Assembly (NCBI GenBank): GCA_934373635.1
Contig: CAKROZ010000008.1
Span: 1-64,000, forward strand
Source of the DNA: an uncultured Eubacteriales bacterium
GTDB taxonomy: Bacteria > Bacillota > Clostridia > Oscillospirales > CAG-272
Direction: 5' to 3'
DNA length: 64,000 nucleotides
Position 1 is the first letter of the stretch, and each line of letters starts with the position of its first letter. The translations under genes were made by a program, and so were the position numbers. Of this stretch, positions 1 through 8,685 are shown one piece after another. A model generated the notes under the pieces. That model searched no databases, was not told the DNA's origin, and saw only the letters and a program-made list of their open reading frames with translations.

Positions 1-57
1 CTTCATTCCTTGAACTTCCTTCGTTTCTTCCTTTGTTCGGTTTTCTGTGAGCACTTC

Positions 58-93
58 AAAAAAGCAAGGGCGTCTCCCGTCCTTGCTTTTTTT
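58..93. terminator. Rho-independent terminator
   Basis: AAAAAAGCAAGG and CCTTGCTTTTTT arms flank an 11-base loop, with a T run on the right. It probably ends a gene lying left of the window. Bases 1-57 hold nothing I can recognise. Confidence 0.7.
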
Positions 94-205
94 GTGCCTT
101 TCTGCCGCTTTTACCCGAATATTCCATGCCTATTTCCCACAGGAGGTTTTTTGCATGGCAGGAAGAAAAGGTATGAAGCATGATCCGGAAAGTTTCAGGT
201 TACAA

Positions 206-239
206 TTAAGGGCTTCCGACAGACATCGGAAGCCCTTAA
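206..239 (-). terminator. Terminator-like hairpin after the GGGtGRT gene
   Basis: A perfect 14-bp stem, TTAAGGGCTTCCGA, closes on a 6-base loop just downstream of the leftward gene stop at 268. The T tract on the minus strand is weak, so it may act partly by pausing or mRNA protection. Confidence 0.6.
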
Positions 240-267
240 CATTCGGTTTTCAGGGAAAAATCACGGT

Positions 268-1272
268 TTACTTGTTCTTCTGCGCTTCTTCGACGGCAAC
301 GGCAACCGCAACGGTCGCACCGACCATCGGGTTGTTACCCATACCGATCAGACCCATCATCTCCACGTGCGCGGGAACGGAGGAGGAGCCTGCGAACTGC
401 GCATCCGAGTGCATACGTCCCATCGTGTCGGTCATGCCGTAGCTGGACGGACCTGCCGCCATGTTGTCGGGGTGCAGGGTACGACCCGTACCGCCGCCCG
501 AAGCGACCGAGAAGTACTTCACGCCGTTCTCGACACACCACTTCTTATAGGTGCCGGCGACGGGGTGCTGGAATCTCGTCGGGTTGGTCGAGTTACCGGT
601 GATGGAGACACCGACGCGCTCGAGCTTCATGATAGCGACACCCTCGGGAACGTTGTCCGCGCCGTAGCACTTGACGGCGGCACGGGGGCCCTTCGAGTAC
701 GCCTTCTCCTCGACGACCTTGACCGTCTCGGTGTAGGGGTCGAATACCGTCTTGCAGTAGGTGAAGCCGTTGATACGGGAGATAATCATCGCGGCATCCT
801 TGCCGAGACCGTTCAGAATGACGCGCAGGGGCTTCACTCTGACCTTGTTGGCGTTCAGTGCGATCTTGATCGCGCCCTCCGCGGCGGCGAAGGACTCGTG
901 ACCCGCGAGGAAGCAGAAGCATTCGGTCTCCTCGGAGAGAAGCATCTTGCCGAGGTTGCCGTGGCCGAGACCGACCTTGCGGTTTTCGGCAACGGAGCCG
1001 GGAATGCAGAAGGACTGGAGTCCGATACCGATGGCGGCAGCCGCATCGGCGGCTTTCTTACAGCCCGATTTCAGCGCGATCGCCGCGCCGACGGTGTAAG
1101 CCCAGATCGCGTTCTCGAAGCAGATCGGCTGGGTGCCTCTGACGATCTTGTCGCAGTCGATGCCCGCGGCAAGCGTGATATCGCGGCATTCCTCGATCGA
1201 GCCGATGCCGTATTCCTTCAGGACGGAGAGAATCTTTTCTTCGCGTCTTTCGTAGTTTTCAAAAAGTGCCAT
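268..1272 (-). CDS. GGGtGRT family protein
   Basis: A 334-residue protein containing the signature GGGTGRT (about residues 257-263) that names this family of anaerobic bacteria. The function is not established. The next gene upstream on the same strand is an Fe-S scaffold-like protein 15 bases away, a pairing I recall as recurrent in Clostridia, so a role in metal or redox cofactor handling is plausible but inferred. The ATG at 1272 follows a strong AGGAGGAG ribosome site. The glycine/alanine-rich C-terminus is hydrophobic but not a clear membrane segment. No truncation is visible. Confidence 0.88.
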   Translation of the reverse strand: MALFENYERREEKILSVLKEYGIGSIEECRDITLAAGIDCDKIVRGTQPICFENAIWAYTVGAAIALKSGCKKAADAAAAIGIGLQSFCIPGSVAENRKVGLGHGNLGKMLLSEETECFCFLAGHESFAAAEGAIKIALNANKVRVKPLRVILNGLGKDAAMIISRINGFTYCKTVFDPYTETVKVVEEKAYSKGPRAAVKCYGADNVPEGVAIMKLERVGVSITGNSTNPTRFQHPVAGTYKKWCVENGVKYFSVASGGGTGRTLHPDNMAAGPSSYGMTDTMGRMHSDAQFAGSSSVPAHVEMMGLIGMGNNPMVGATVAVAVAVEEAQKNK

Positions 1273-1287
1273 TTGTCTCTCCTCCTA

Positions 1288-1998
1288 TCAATCTTTGCGC
1301 GGGTCGATGTACTTGACGGCACCGTCTTCTTCGGTGAATCTGCCGTAGTGACCCATGGATTTGTTGTATGCGGTGGTCGGATCGTCGCCCTTCTTGATGA
1401 AGTCGGTCATTTTGCCGAGGTTGACGAATTCGTAGCCGATGACCTGATCGTCGGCGTCAAGCGCCATGCGGGTGACATAGCCCTCCGCCATCTCGAGGTA
1501 GCGGACGCCCTTCTTGAGCGTGCCGTACATGGTACCGACCTGCGAACGGGTGCCCTTGCCGAGGTCTTCGAGACCCGCACCGATGGTCAGACCGCCCTCG
1601 GAGAACGCGGACTGCGTTCTGCCGTATACGATCTGAAGGAACAGCTCACGCATTGCGGTATTGATGGCGTCACACACGAGGTCGGTGTTGAGTGCTTCGA
1701 GGATGGTCTTCCCTTGGAGGATCTCCGCCGCCATCGCCGCGGAATGCGTCATACCCGAGCAACCGATGGTCTCGACGAGTGCTTCCTGAATGATACCGTC
1801 CTTGACGTTCAGCGTCAACTTGCACGCGCCCTGCTGGGGAGCGCACCAGCCCACACCGTGGGTAAGACCCGAGATGTCCTTGATCTCCTTCGCCTGTACC
1901 CACAGACCCTCTTCGGGAAGGGGCGCGGGGCCGTGATTCGGACCCTTGGCGACGACACACATGTTTTCCACTTCGCGGGAATAGACAAGTTCTGCCAT
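1288..1998 (-). CDS. Iron-sulfur cluster assembly scaffold-like protein (NifU N-terminal type)
   Basis: A 236-residue protein with NifU/IscU-like cysteine contexts (VGWCAP and TIGCSGMTHS near residues 49-83), which in the family hold a transient Fe-S cluster. It is first in a two-gene leftward unit with the GGGtGRT gene (15-base gap) and has a TAAGGAG ribosome site. It is longer than classical IscU (about 130 residues); the C-terminal half is specific to the GGGtGRT-linked type. Whether it assembles clusters for general use or only for its neighbour is unknown. Confidence 0.85.
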   Translation of the reverse strand: MAELVYSREVENMCVVAKGPNHGPAPLPEEGLWVQAKEIKDISGLTHGVGWCAPQQGACKLTLNVKDGIIQEALVETIGCSGMTHSAAMAAEILQGKTILEALNTDLVCDAINTAMRELFLQIVYGRTQSAFSEGGLTIGAGLEDLGKGTRSQVGTMYGTLKKGVRYLEMAEGYVTRMALDADDQVIGYEFVNLGKMTDFIKKGDDPTTAYNKSMGHYGRFTEEDGAVKYIDPRKD

Positions 1999-2024
1999 TT
2001 GTTATATCTCCTTATGTATTTGAA

Positions 2025-2597
2025 TCAAAGAATGATCGTGCCCATCACGGTGCCGAAGGCACAGGCGGCGTTCGACTCGTCGGTGTCGATGTGCATCGCG
2101 GGCGCAAACTTCTCGCTCACGCGGATCACGACATCGCCGAAGATGGTCGTGCGCTCGGAATTGATCTTGACCGAGACGATCTGCTTATCCGTGACACCGA
2201 TCTCCTCGGCATCCTTCGGGGTCAGGTGAATGTGGCGCTTCGCGGCGATCACACCCTCGGTGAGCTCGATCTCCTTACCGTTTTCGGGGTTGACGAGCTT
2301 GCAGCCCGCAGAGCCGGCAATGTCACCGCTCTCGCGGATGGGCGCCGAGACGCCGATGGAGCGGGCGTCGGTGAGAGAAAGCTCGACCTGATTTGCCGAG
2401 CGGACGGGGCCGAGAATGGAGGCTTTGAGCGAGCCCTTCGGGCCGACGACGAGCAGTTTCTCCGCGCAGGCGAACTGCCCGGGCTGGCTCAGATTCTTTT
2501 TGTTCGTCAGCTCATACCCTTCGCCGAAGAGTGTGTTCACGGCTTCACGGGTCAGATGAATGTGTCTTGCGGATGTTTCCACCAAAACTTCTTTCAT
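2025..2597 (-). CDS. pduL: Phosphate propanoyltransferase PduL-like
   Basis: A 190-residue protein of the PduL phosphotransacylase family, which interconverts acyl-CoA and acyl phosphate (acetyl or propionyl). It shows the two metal-binding histidine repeats SARHIHLT near the N-terminus and AKRHIHLT about 115 residues later. I start it at the ATG at 2597 after AAAGGAG; the upstream in-frame extension to 2693 has no ribosome site and a non-family sequence. No shell proteins lie nearby, so a housekeeping Pta-like role in acetate metabolism is more likely than a microcompartment role. Confidence 0.9.
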   Translation of the reverse strand: MKEVLVETSARHIHLTREAVNTLFGEGYELTNKKNLSQPGQFACAEKLLVVGPKGSLKASILGPVRSANQVELSLTDARSIGVSAPIRESGDIAGSAGCKLVNPENGKEIELTEGVIAAKRHIHLTPKDAEEIGVTDKQIVSVKINSERTTIFGDVVIRVSEKFAPAMHIDTDESNAACAFGTVMGTIIL

Positions 2598-2758
2598 GGT
2601 TTTGAAAACTCCTTTGATAAAAATAAATAACTCACAAAACGGCGGAAACCCCCGCCGATTCACTATTATAGCACATTCCGCGTCGAAAATCAATGTATAA
2701 TCCGAAATAATTCCGAAAAAACTAACAAAAATCGTGAAAACGGAAGGAAAGCGGAAGA

Positions 2759-3445
2759 ATGGAGAACGAAACGGAGAGCGGCGCGCTCGATTCGGTCATC
2801 AAAACGGGCTCGCTCGCCATTGAAAACGGGAAAGAGACCTTTTACTGCCTTTCGATCATCGGTCAGATCGAAGGGCATTACGCGCTCGAAAACAATCAGA
2901 AGAGCACGAAATACGACCACATCATCCCCCTGCTCGCCGCGCTTGAGGAGAGCGAAAAGATCGACGGCGTTCTGATCCTCATCAATACCCTCGGCGGGGA
3001 CGTCGAGGCGGGGCTCGCCATGGCGGAGGTCATCGCGGGAATGTCAAAGCCGACGGCATCCATCGTCCTCGGCGGCGGACATTCCATCGGCGTGCCCCTT
3101 GCCGTCAGCGCGAAGCGCTCCTTCATCGTCCCGAGCGCCACCATGACCATTCACCCCGTCCGCACGAGCGGCGTTGTCCTCGGCGTGCCGCAGGCGTTCG
3201 ATTATCTCGATCGGATGCAGGATCGCATCATCCGCTTTATCGTCGGGCACTCGGGGGTCAAGGAGGAGACCTTCCGCGAGATGCTCACCCGCACTGACGT
3301 CCTCGTCAACGACATCGGCTCGATTCTCGACGGCTATGAGGCAACGGCGTGCGGGCTCATCGATGAGGTGGGCGGGATTCATGACGCGCTCGTCGCTCTG
3401 CGGAAAATGTGTCGGGAAACGGCGGAAAAAGAAGAAAATGAATAA
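2759..3445 (+). CDS. ClpP-like serine protease, TepA type
   Basis: A 228-residue crotonase-fold protease of the ClpP/TepA group. The nucleophile context LGGGHSIGVP puts the Ser at about 109, and SATMTIHPV puts the His at about 132, matching the ClpP Ser-His pair. The N-terminal LINTLGGDVEAGLAMAE segment is typical of the family. TepA-like proteins of spore formers are cytosolic and process or translocate proteins without a Clp ATPase partner. It stands alone with GGAAAG ahead of its ATG, and the next gene has its own promoter. The exact substrate is unknown. Confidence 0.82.
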   Translation: MENETESGALDSVIKTGSLAIENGKETFYCLSIIGQIEGHYALENNQKSTKYDHIIPLLAALEESEKIDGVLILINTLGGDVEAGLAMAEVIAGMSKPTASIVLGGGHSIGVPLAVSAKRSFIVPSATMTIHPVRTSGVVLGVPQAFDYLDRMQDRIIRFIVGHSGVKEETFREMLTRTDVLVNDIGSILDGYEATACGLIDEVGGIHDALVALRKMCRETAEKEENE

Positions 3446-3469
3446 AAAAGAAAAAATTCCGAAAAGCCC

Positions 3470-3498
3470 TTGCCTTCCGCGGCAAACTATGCTAAAAT
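3470..3498 (+). promoter_or_regulatory. Promoter of the DUF1508 gene
   Basis: TTGCCT, 17 bases, TAAAAT, 35 bases before the ATG at 3534. The -10 box is good and the -35 box fair. Confidence 0.55.
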
Positions 3499-3533
3499 AA
3501 TATCAAAAGATATTACGGAAGCGAGGCAACCAC

Positions 3534-4463
3534 ATGTCACTGTTCGGAAAACTGTTCGGAAAGAAGAACGAGAAGGCAAAGGGAGAGAAGAAACTCCCCG
3601 AAGAAGAGGACGGTCAGGTCAAATATATGAAGCCGAAGGAGACGGCGCCCGAGGCGAAGGCTCCCGCGGCACCCGCCCCCGAAAAGGCGGAAACAAAGAC
3701 CGAAGCACCCGTTGAAGCAAAGGCGGAAAAGGCAGAGAAGGCTCCCGAAGCCAAAGAGTCCGCACCGAAAACCGAGAAACCCGCCGCGAAGAAGCCGGCG
3801 GCAAAAAAAGAGACGGCGCCTGCGGAGGACGTAAAGAAGCCTGCTCCCGCCGCGAAGGAAGGAAAGCCCGCGGAGAAGACCGAGAAACAACCCGTCGCGC
3901 AGGGAGCCGAAAAGCCCGCCGCAAAAAAGCCCGCGGCACCGAAAACGGAGAAGCCCGCTCCTCAAAAGGAGACAAAGCCCGCGGAGGATACGAACGAAGA
4001 GGCGGAGAGCATCGCGACCGCCGAGACGAGCGAGTCGATCGCCCTGCCGACCAAGACGGGGTCCGTTGGAAAATTCGACCTCAAAAAGTCGAAGGACGGA
4101 CGCTTCGTCTTTAACCTCCTCGCCGCGAACCGCGTGATCGTTGCCACCTCGCAGGTCTATTCCTCCTCCACCGCCGCGATGAACGGCATCCACAGCGTCA
4201 TTGCGAATGCCGCAAAAGCCCCCGTGGAAGATCAGACCCTGAAAAATTATACGCCCGTCGGCTATCCGAAATGGGAGATTTACCTCGATAAAGGCAATCA
4301 GTACCGCTTCCGCCTCAACGCCTCGAACGGTAGCTGCATCTGCCACTCGCAGGGCTATACCACGAAGGCGAGCTGCAAAAACGGCATCGAGAGCATCATC
4401 CGCACCGTTAAGGACGCCGATACGGAAAAGTCCTATTTGAAGAAAGATGACGTGAAAAAGTAA
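3534..4463 (+). CDS. DUF1508 (YegP-like) tandem-domain protein with K/A/P-rich linker
   Basis: A 309-residue protein in three parts. Residues 1-40 are basic and charged. Residues about 40-165 form a low-complexity K-P-A-E linker with repeated AAKKPAA-type units. Residues about 178-225 and 240-295 are two copies of the DUF1508/YegP fold (KSKDGRFVFNLLAANR and YRFRLNASNG). YegP-like proteins are small and of unknown function. The long alanine/lysine/proline arm resembles bacterial histone-like tails, so nucleic-acid or envelope contact is possible but unproven. It is flanked by its own promoter and terminator. Confidence 0.8.
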   Translation: MSLFGKLFGKKNEKAKGEKKLPEEEDGQVKYMKPKETAPEAKAPAAPAPEKAETKTEAPVEAKAEKAEKAPEAKESAPKTEKPAAKKPAAKKETAPAEDVKKPAPAAKEGKPAEKTEKQPVAQGAEKPAAKKPAAPKTEKPAPQKETKPAEDTNEEAESIATAETSESIALPTKTGSVGKFDLKKSKDGRFVFNLLAANRVIVATSQVYSSSTAAMNGIHSVIANAAKAPVEDQTLKNYTPVGYPKWEIYLDKGNQYRFRLNASNGSCICHSQGYTTKASCKNGIESIIRTVKDADTEKSYLKKDDVKK

Positions 4464-4485
4464 AGAATTGTTTGCATATACACTC

Positions 4486-4522
4486 AAAAAGCATCCGAGA
4501 GAAACCTCTCGGATGCTTTTTT
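4486..4522. terminator. Bidirectional terminator between DUF1508 gene and glyA
   Basis: Arms AAAAAGCATCCGAGAG and CTCTCGGATGCTTTTTT close on a 4-base loop. A/T tracts on both sides suit the two converging genes. Confidence 0.85.
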
Positions 4523-4607
4523 GCGAAAACTATTTTACGGTCTATCACTGTCGCTTCAAAATTTCGGTGTCGGATAGGGCGATAGGACAGGGAGGGGAAA
4601 CGGGGGA

Positions 4608-4680
4608 TTATTTGCTCGCGATATAGGCGTCCGCCAGAGCCAGCACGTCGTTTATTGCTGCGATGAAATTTCCCTTTATT
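4608..4680 (-). pseudogene. glyA: Out-of-frame 3' extension of glyA
   Basis: Directly after the glyA stop, another frame stays open for about 20 codons and encodes a tail ending DVLALADAYIASK, which resembles the usual SHMT end (a V-x-A-L-x-x-x-Y-P-like helix). One base change near 4676-4690 would fuse it to glyA and give about 413 residues, the family norm. I read it as a frameshifted glyA C-terminus or a sequence error. Confidence 0.5.
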
Positions 4681-5860
4681 CCGACGCTTTCATCCCGCGA
4701 AGGATCTCATCGATTTTATCCGCACAGGCAACCGCGTCCTCCTCCCGCCAGCCCTTCGTCGTCATGGCGGCGAGACCGATGCGAAGTCCCGAGGTCTCCT
4801 TCGGCGGGCGCGTCTCGTTCGGGACGCAGTTTTTGTTCGTCGTGATGCCGTGACGGTCGAGCTCATCCTGTACCGCCTTGCCCGTCAGATGCGGGTGCGT
4901 GTGCGTGAAGTCAATCAGGAAAAGGTGGTTGTCGGTGCCACCCGTCACGACCTCGTAGCCGAGGTGGAGGAATTCATCGCACATCGCCCTCGTGTTCTTC
5001 ACGACCTGCCCGATATACTTCTTGAAGGAGGGGTCGCACGCCTCCTCCGCCGTCACGGCTTTGCCCGCCACGACGTGCATAAGCCCACCGCCCTGATTGC
5101 GGGGGAAGACCGCGCTGTCCACCTTGGAGGCAAGCTCCTTTTTGCAGAAGATCAGACCGCCCCGCGTCCCGCGAAGCGTCTTGTGCGTCGTCGTGGTGAT
5201 AAGATCCGCAAGTCCGAACGGGGAAGGGTGGACTCCCGCGGCGACAAGTCCGGCGATATGCGCCATGTCGACCATAAAATAGGCACCGACCTCCTTCGCA
5301 ATCTCGGAGAAGGCGGCGAAGTCGATGATACGGGGATAGGCGCTCGCCCCCGCGAGGATGAGCTTCGGACGATATTCTTTTGCCTTCGCCCGCACGTCTT
5401 CCATGTCGATATAGCCCTTCGCGTCGAGCGAGTAGTTGACGATGTGGTATTCCCGTCCGCTGAAATTGACGGGAGACCCGTGGGAGAGGTGTCCGCCCGC
5501 GCTGAGACTCATTGAAAGGATCGTGTCCCCGGGCGTGAGCACCGCGGCGTATGCCTCCATGTTGGCGCTCGTTCCCGAGTGAGGCTGTACGTTAACGTGA
5601 TAGTCGGTGGAGAAGACGCGCCGCCACATGTCACAGCAGTATTCCTCGAGCTCGTCGACATACTCGCATCCGCCGTAGTATCTCCCCTTGTTGCCCGAGC
5701 TACGCACGGCGGGATACCCTTCCGCGTACTTGTTGGTCAGACAGGAGCCAACCGCGCGCATGACGTTCTCGCTGACGAAGTTTTCGCTCGCGATCAGCTC
5801 TATGTTGTGCGCCTGCCGCTCTTCTTCCTTGCGGATAAATTCAAATACCTTGCTTTCCAT
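4676..5860 (-). CDS. glyA: Serine hydroxymethyltransferase
   Basis: SHMT converts serine and tetrahydrofolate to glycine and 5,10-methylene-THF with PLP in the cytosol. The 394-residue protein has the N-terminal NIELIASENFVS motif, the PLP-phosphate contact HSGTSAN near 94-100, DMAHIAGL near 198-205, and the Schiff-base lysine K227 in TTTTHKTLRG. It ends about 20 residues earlier than usual, and a matching out-of-frame tail lies just beyond the stop. A GGAGGAAG ribosome site precedes the ATG at 5860. A weak promoter (TTGCAA, 18 bases, TATTAT; 5889-5918, minus) lies upstream. Confidence 0.95.
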   Translation of the reverse strand: MESKVFEFIRKEEERQAHNIELIASENFVSENVMRAVGSCLTNKYAEGYPAVRSSGNKGRYYGGCEYVDELEEYCCDMWRRVFSTDYHVNVQPHSGTSANMEAYAAVLTPGDTILSMSLSAGGHLSHGSPVNFSGREYHIVNYSLDAKGYIDMEDVRAKAKEYRPKLILAGASAYPRIIDFAAFSEIAKEVGAYFMVDMAHIAGLVAAGVHPSPFGLADLITTTTHKTLRGTRGGLIFCKKELASKVDSAVFPRNQGGGLMHVVAGKAVTAEEACDPSFKKYIGQVVKNTRAMCDEFLHLGYEVVTGGTDNHLFLIDFTHTHPHLTGKAVQDELDRHGITTNKNCVPNETRPPKETSGLRIGLAAMTTKGWREEDAVACADKIDEILRGMKASE

Positions 5861-6205
5861 GATCTTCCTCCGACCGATGATTTGTTCTATAATATAAGTG
5901 AAAAAAGTTTGCTTGCAAGGACTTTTTCACACCATATTTCAACGAACGGCTGTTCTTTGCGTTTCGCAAAGAACATATTGCGAATGCAATACAAAAATTT
6001 GTTTTTGTAAGCCGTGTTATGTTATTATAGCATACGTCAAAGGTCGCGTCAAGGACTTTCTTGACAATTGCGCAAAAAGGTGCTATACTGAAAATACTTT
6101 CCGCGCACGCGTAATTTCTCACTCCTGCAAAAGAAGAATCACACGTATACTTTTTCCGAGCGCGGAAGACACTGTAAACAAGAAATTTATCCCACGGAGG
6201 AAATC
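5861..6205. other. Divergent intergenic region glyA / EEP hydrolase
   Basis: This AT-rich stretch of 345 bases carries the leftward glyA promoter and the rightward promoter at 6061-6089. I see no gene in it; the short open frames lack ribosome sites. Confidence 0.6.
6061..6089 (+). promoter_or_regulatory. Promoter of the EEP-family gene
   Basis: A consensus pair TTGACA, 17 bases, TATACT. The leader to the ATG at 6206 is about 110 bases. Confidence 0.85.
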
Positions 6206-7303
6206 ATGATGTACCGTCCGCCCCTCCCCCTTTGGCGGCGCATTTTGCGCGTCGTCCTTTCCGTTTTGTGCCTTGTCGCGATCCTGTTCGTCGGCTACCT
6301 TTCCTATCTTCTCATCGACTATCACAGGATCCCCGATCATCTTGCCCTCGACGTCGGGGGACAGAGAGACGCCCTCGTCCGCGAGGGAGAGGAATATACC
6401 CTCCTGTCCTACAACATCGGCTTCGCCGCCTACACGCCCGACTTCGGCTTCTTCATGGACGGCGGCACCGAGAGCCGCGCCGCCTCGGAGGCGTCCGTCC
6501 GCGCGAACATGGCGGACATCCTCGCCTACCTTCGGACGGAGGACACCGACTTTCTCATGCTCGAGGAGGTGGATCTCTCCGCGACCCGTACCTACGGTGT
6601 CGACGAGCGGGGGATCCTCACGGACGGGCTCTCGGGATACGCGTCGATCTACGCGATGAACTATGACAGCTCCTATCTCTTCTATCCCTTCACGAGACCC
6701 CACGGAAAAACAAAGTCGGGGATGCTCACCCTCTCGAAATACCGCGTCGCGTCCGCCGAGCGCCGCTCGCTTCCCGTCGAGCAGTCGCTCATGAAATTCT
6801 TCGACCTCGATCGCGCCTATTCCGTCTCCCGTCTGCCGACGGAGGACGGACATGAGCTCGTCCTCTATACCGTTCATCTCTCCGCCTATACCTCGGACGG
6901 CACCGTCGCGACGAAGCAGCTCGAAATGCTCCTCGCAGACATGCAGTCGGAATACGAGAAAGGGAATTACGCCGTCGCGGGCGGCGACTTCAATAAGGAC
7001 CTCCTCGGCGACAGCGAGGAGATCTTCGGCATCAGCGGAGAAGGGCAGACATGGGCACAGCCGATCCCGCCCGAGGCGTTCGACGGCGTTGACATCCGCC
7101 TCGTCGCTCCTCTCGATCGCGAGAATCCCGTCCCCTCCTGTCGCAATGCCGACGGCCCCTATACCTCCTCGCAATTCGTTCTCACGGTCGACGGCTTCCT
7201 CCTCTCCCCGAATGTCGGAGAAGTGAAGAGCGAGGTCATCCCCCTCTCCTTCGCCTATTCGGATCACAACCCCGTCCGCCTCACCTTCCGCCTCGGAAAT
7301 TAA
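6206..7303 (+). CDS. Membrane-anchored endonuclease/exonuclease/phosphatase family protein
   Basis: A 365-residue protein with an N-terminal transmembrane helix (about 13-38) followed by an outward-facing EEP (DNase I-like) domain. Family motifs are visible: LLSYNIG near 68-74, EEVD for the metal ligand near 117-120, TVHLSAY, GGDFNKD, and the C-terminal YSDHNPV catalytic His-Asp pair. EEP enzymes cleave phosphodiesters in nucleic acids or lipids; the anchor suggests an extracellular or wall-side substrate. GGAGG precedes ATGATG; I take the first ATG. The substrate cannot be set from sequence. Confidence 0.85.
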   Translation: MMYRPPLPLWRRILRVVLSVLCLVAILFVGYLSYLLIDYHRIPDHLALDVGGQRDALVREGEEYTLLSYNIGFAAYTPDFGFFMDGGTESRAASEASVRANMADILAYLRTEDTDFLMLEEVDLSATRTYGVDERGILTDGLSGYASIYAMNYDSSYLFYPFTRPHGKTKSGMLTLSKYRVASAERRSLPVEQSLMKFFDLDRAYSVSRLPTEDGHELVLYTVHLSAYTSDGTVATKQLEMLLADMQSEYEKGNYAVAGGDFNKDLLGDSEEIFGISGEGQTWAQPIPPEAFDGVDIRLVAPLDRENPVPSCRNADGPYTSSQFVLTVDGFLLSPNVGEVKSEVIPLSFAYSDHNPVRLTFRLGN

Positions 7304-7558
7304 AACCGCCCCGAAAAATCAAAACCGACTCTCTCGGAAGCCGAAACGGAACCCACCTCAAAAACCGACCCCGCTTCAAAAATCGCCCTCACCACAACCT
7401 CACAAATCGCCCTCAAACCCGTCTCAAAAACCACCCCACCCCGCCACGAAAGCCGCCCTCAAACCCGCTCCGAAAACCAAGGTCGGACTCGCTCGGGGAA
7501 ATCAGATCCCGTCACAACCCTCCCACACCCGCCACTCCGAGTTTTTATGACAATTCTA
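7304..7558. repeat. Degenerate C/A-rich short repeats
   Basis: About 255 bases of imperfect, irregularly spaced units such as AAAAACCGCCC, CAAAACCGACT and AAAATCGCCCTC, with C and A strongly enriched on the plus strand. There is no gene or hairpin. It looks like decayed minisatellite sequence or a strand-asymmetric spacer. Confidence 0.5.
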
Positions 7559-7587
7559 TTGACAAGCACCCATCGGATTGCTATAAT
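7559..7587 (+). promoter_or_regulatory. Consensus promoter of the sugar-nucleotide operon
   Basis: TTGACA, 17 bases, TATAAT, a perfect match to the vegetative consensus, 51 bases before the ATG at 7639. Confidence 0.9.
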
Positions 7588-7638
7588 TAAATTAAAATAT
7601 TATGAATAAAAGCCTCGGGCAAAAAGAAAGGAACTTCT

Positions 7639-8685
7639 ATGTTACTTTTCAAAGACAAAACCCTGATGATTACCGGCGGTACCGGATCCTTCGGAAACGC
7701 GGTGCTCAACCGCTTCCTGAAAACCGACATCGGTGAGATCCGCGTATTCTCCCGCGATGAAAAAAAGCAGGATGACATGCGCCACGAATTTCAGGCAAAA
7801 ATGCCCGAAGTATCGGATAAAATCAAGTTTTACATCGGCGATGTGCGCGACATTCAGTCGGTGCGCAACGCGATCCATAACGTGGATTACATTTTCCACG
7901 CCGCGGCGCTCAAGCAGGTTCCCTCCTGCGAATTTTTCCCGATCGAAGCGGTAAAAACCAACGTTCTCGGTACGGAAAACGTTCTGACCGCCGCGATCGA
8001 GGCGGGGGTAAAAAGCGTGATCTGCCTCTCCACCGATAAGGCGGCATACCCCATCAACGCGATGGGCGTGACCAAAGCGCTCGAGGAGCGCATCGCGGTC
8101 GCGAAGTCTCGCACGGTCTCTCCCGAGAAGACGAAGATCTGTTGCACCCGCTACGGAAATGTCATGTGCTCCCGCGGCTCCGTGATCCCGCTTTGGATCG
8201 ATCAGATCCGCGCAGGACAACCCATCACCCTGACCGATCCGACGATGACTCGCTTTATCATGTCTCTCGACGAGGCGGTGGATCTCGTTCTCTTTGCTTT
8301 CGAGCACGGCACCTCGGGCGACATCCTCGTGCAGAAGGCGCCCGCCTGCACCATCGGAACACAGGCGGAGGCGGTGTGTGAGCTCTTCGGCGGAGATAAG
8401 AGCAAGATCAAGGTCATCGGGATCCGCCACGGCGAAAAGATGTACGAGACGCTTCTCACCAATGAAGAATGCGCAAAGGCTATCGATATGGGCAACTTCT
8501 ATCGCGTGCCTTGCGATAAACGTTCGCTGAACTACGATAAATACTTCAAGGAAGGCGAGACCGAACGGAATACGCTGACGGAATTCAATTCCTCCAACAC
8601 CGAGCGTCTGAATGTCGAACAGGTGAAAGAAAAGCTTCTTTCGCTCGCCTACATACGCGAGGAACTCGCGAAGGCAGGAAAATGA
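7639..8685 (+). CDS. UDP-N-acetylglucosamine 4,6-dehydratase family (CapE-like)
   Basis: A 348-residue extended-SDR enzyme of surface-polysaccharide sugar synthesis. The NAD(P) motif GGTGSFG lies at 13-19. The active-site stretch STDKAAYPINAMGVTK (about 131-146) has Met where classical SDRs have Tyr, as in CapE-type 4,6-dehydratases/5-epimerases. GEKMYETLLT near the C-terminus is also family-typical. It probably makes a UDP-2-acetamido-2,6-dideoxy-4-keto sugar. Only one partner gene follows, overlapping by 4 bases, so the rest of the pathway lies elsewhere. Subtype (CapE or PseB-like) is inferred. Confidence 0.88.
   Translation: MLLFKDKTLMITGGTGSFGNAVLNRFLKTDIGEIRVFSRDEKKQDDMRHEFQAKMPEVSDKIKFYIGDVRDIQSVRNAIHNVDYIFHAAALKQVPSCEFFPIEAVKTNVLGTENVLTAAIEAGVKSVICLSTDKAAYPINAMGVTKALEERIAVAKSRTVSPEKTKICCTRYGNVMCSRGSVIPLWIDQIRAGQPITLTDPTMTRFIMSLDEAVDLVLFAFEHGTSGDILVQKAPACTIGTQAEAVCELFGGDKSKIKVIGIRHGEKMYETLLTNEECAKAIDMGNFYRVPCDKRSLNYDKYFKEGETERNTLTEFNSSNTERLNVEQVKEKLLSLAYIREELAKAGK

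Noticed and set aside
367..2229. 620-residue plus-strand frame opposite the GGGtGRT and scaffold genes
   Set aside because: Antisense shadow of two recognisable genes with strong ribosome sites.
3537..4487. 316-residue minus-strand frame rich in Arg/Gly/Leu
   Set aside because: It mirrors the K/P/A-rich repeats of the DUF1508 gene; no start signal.
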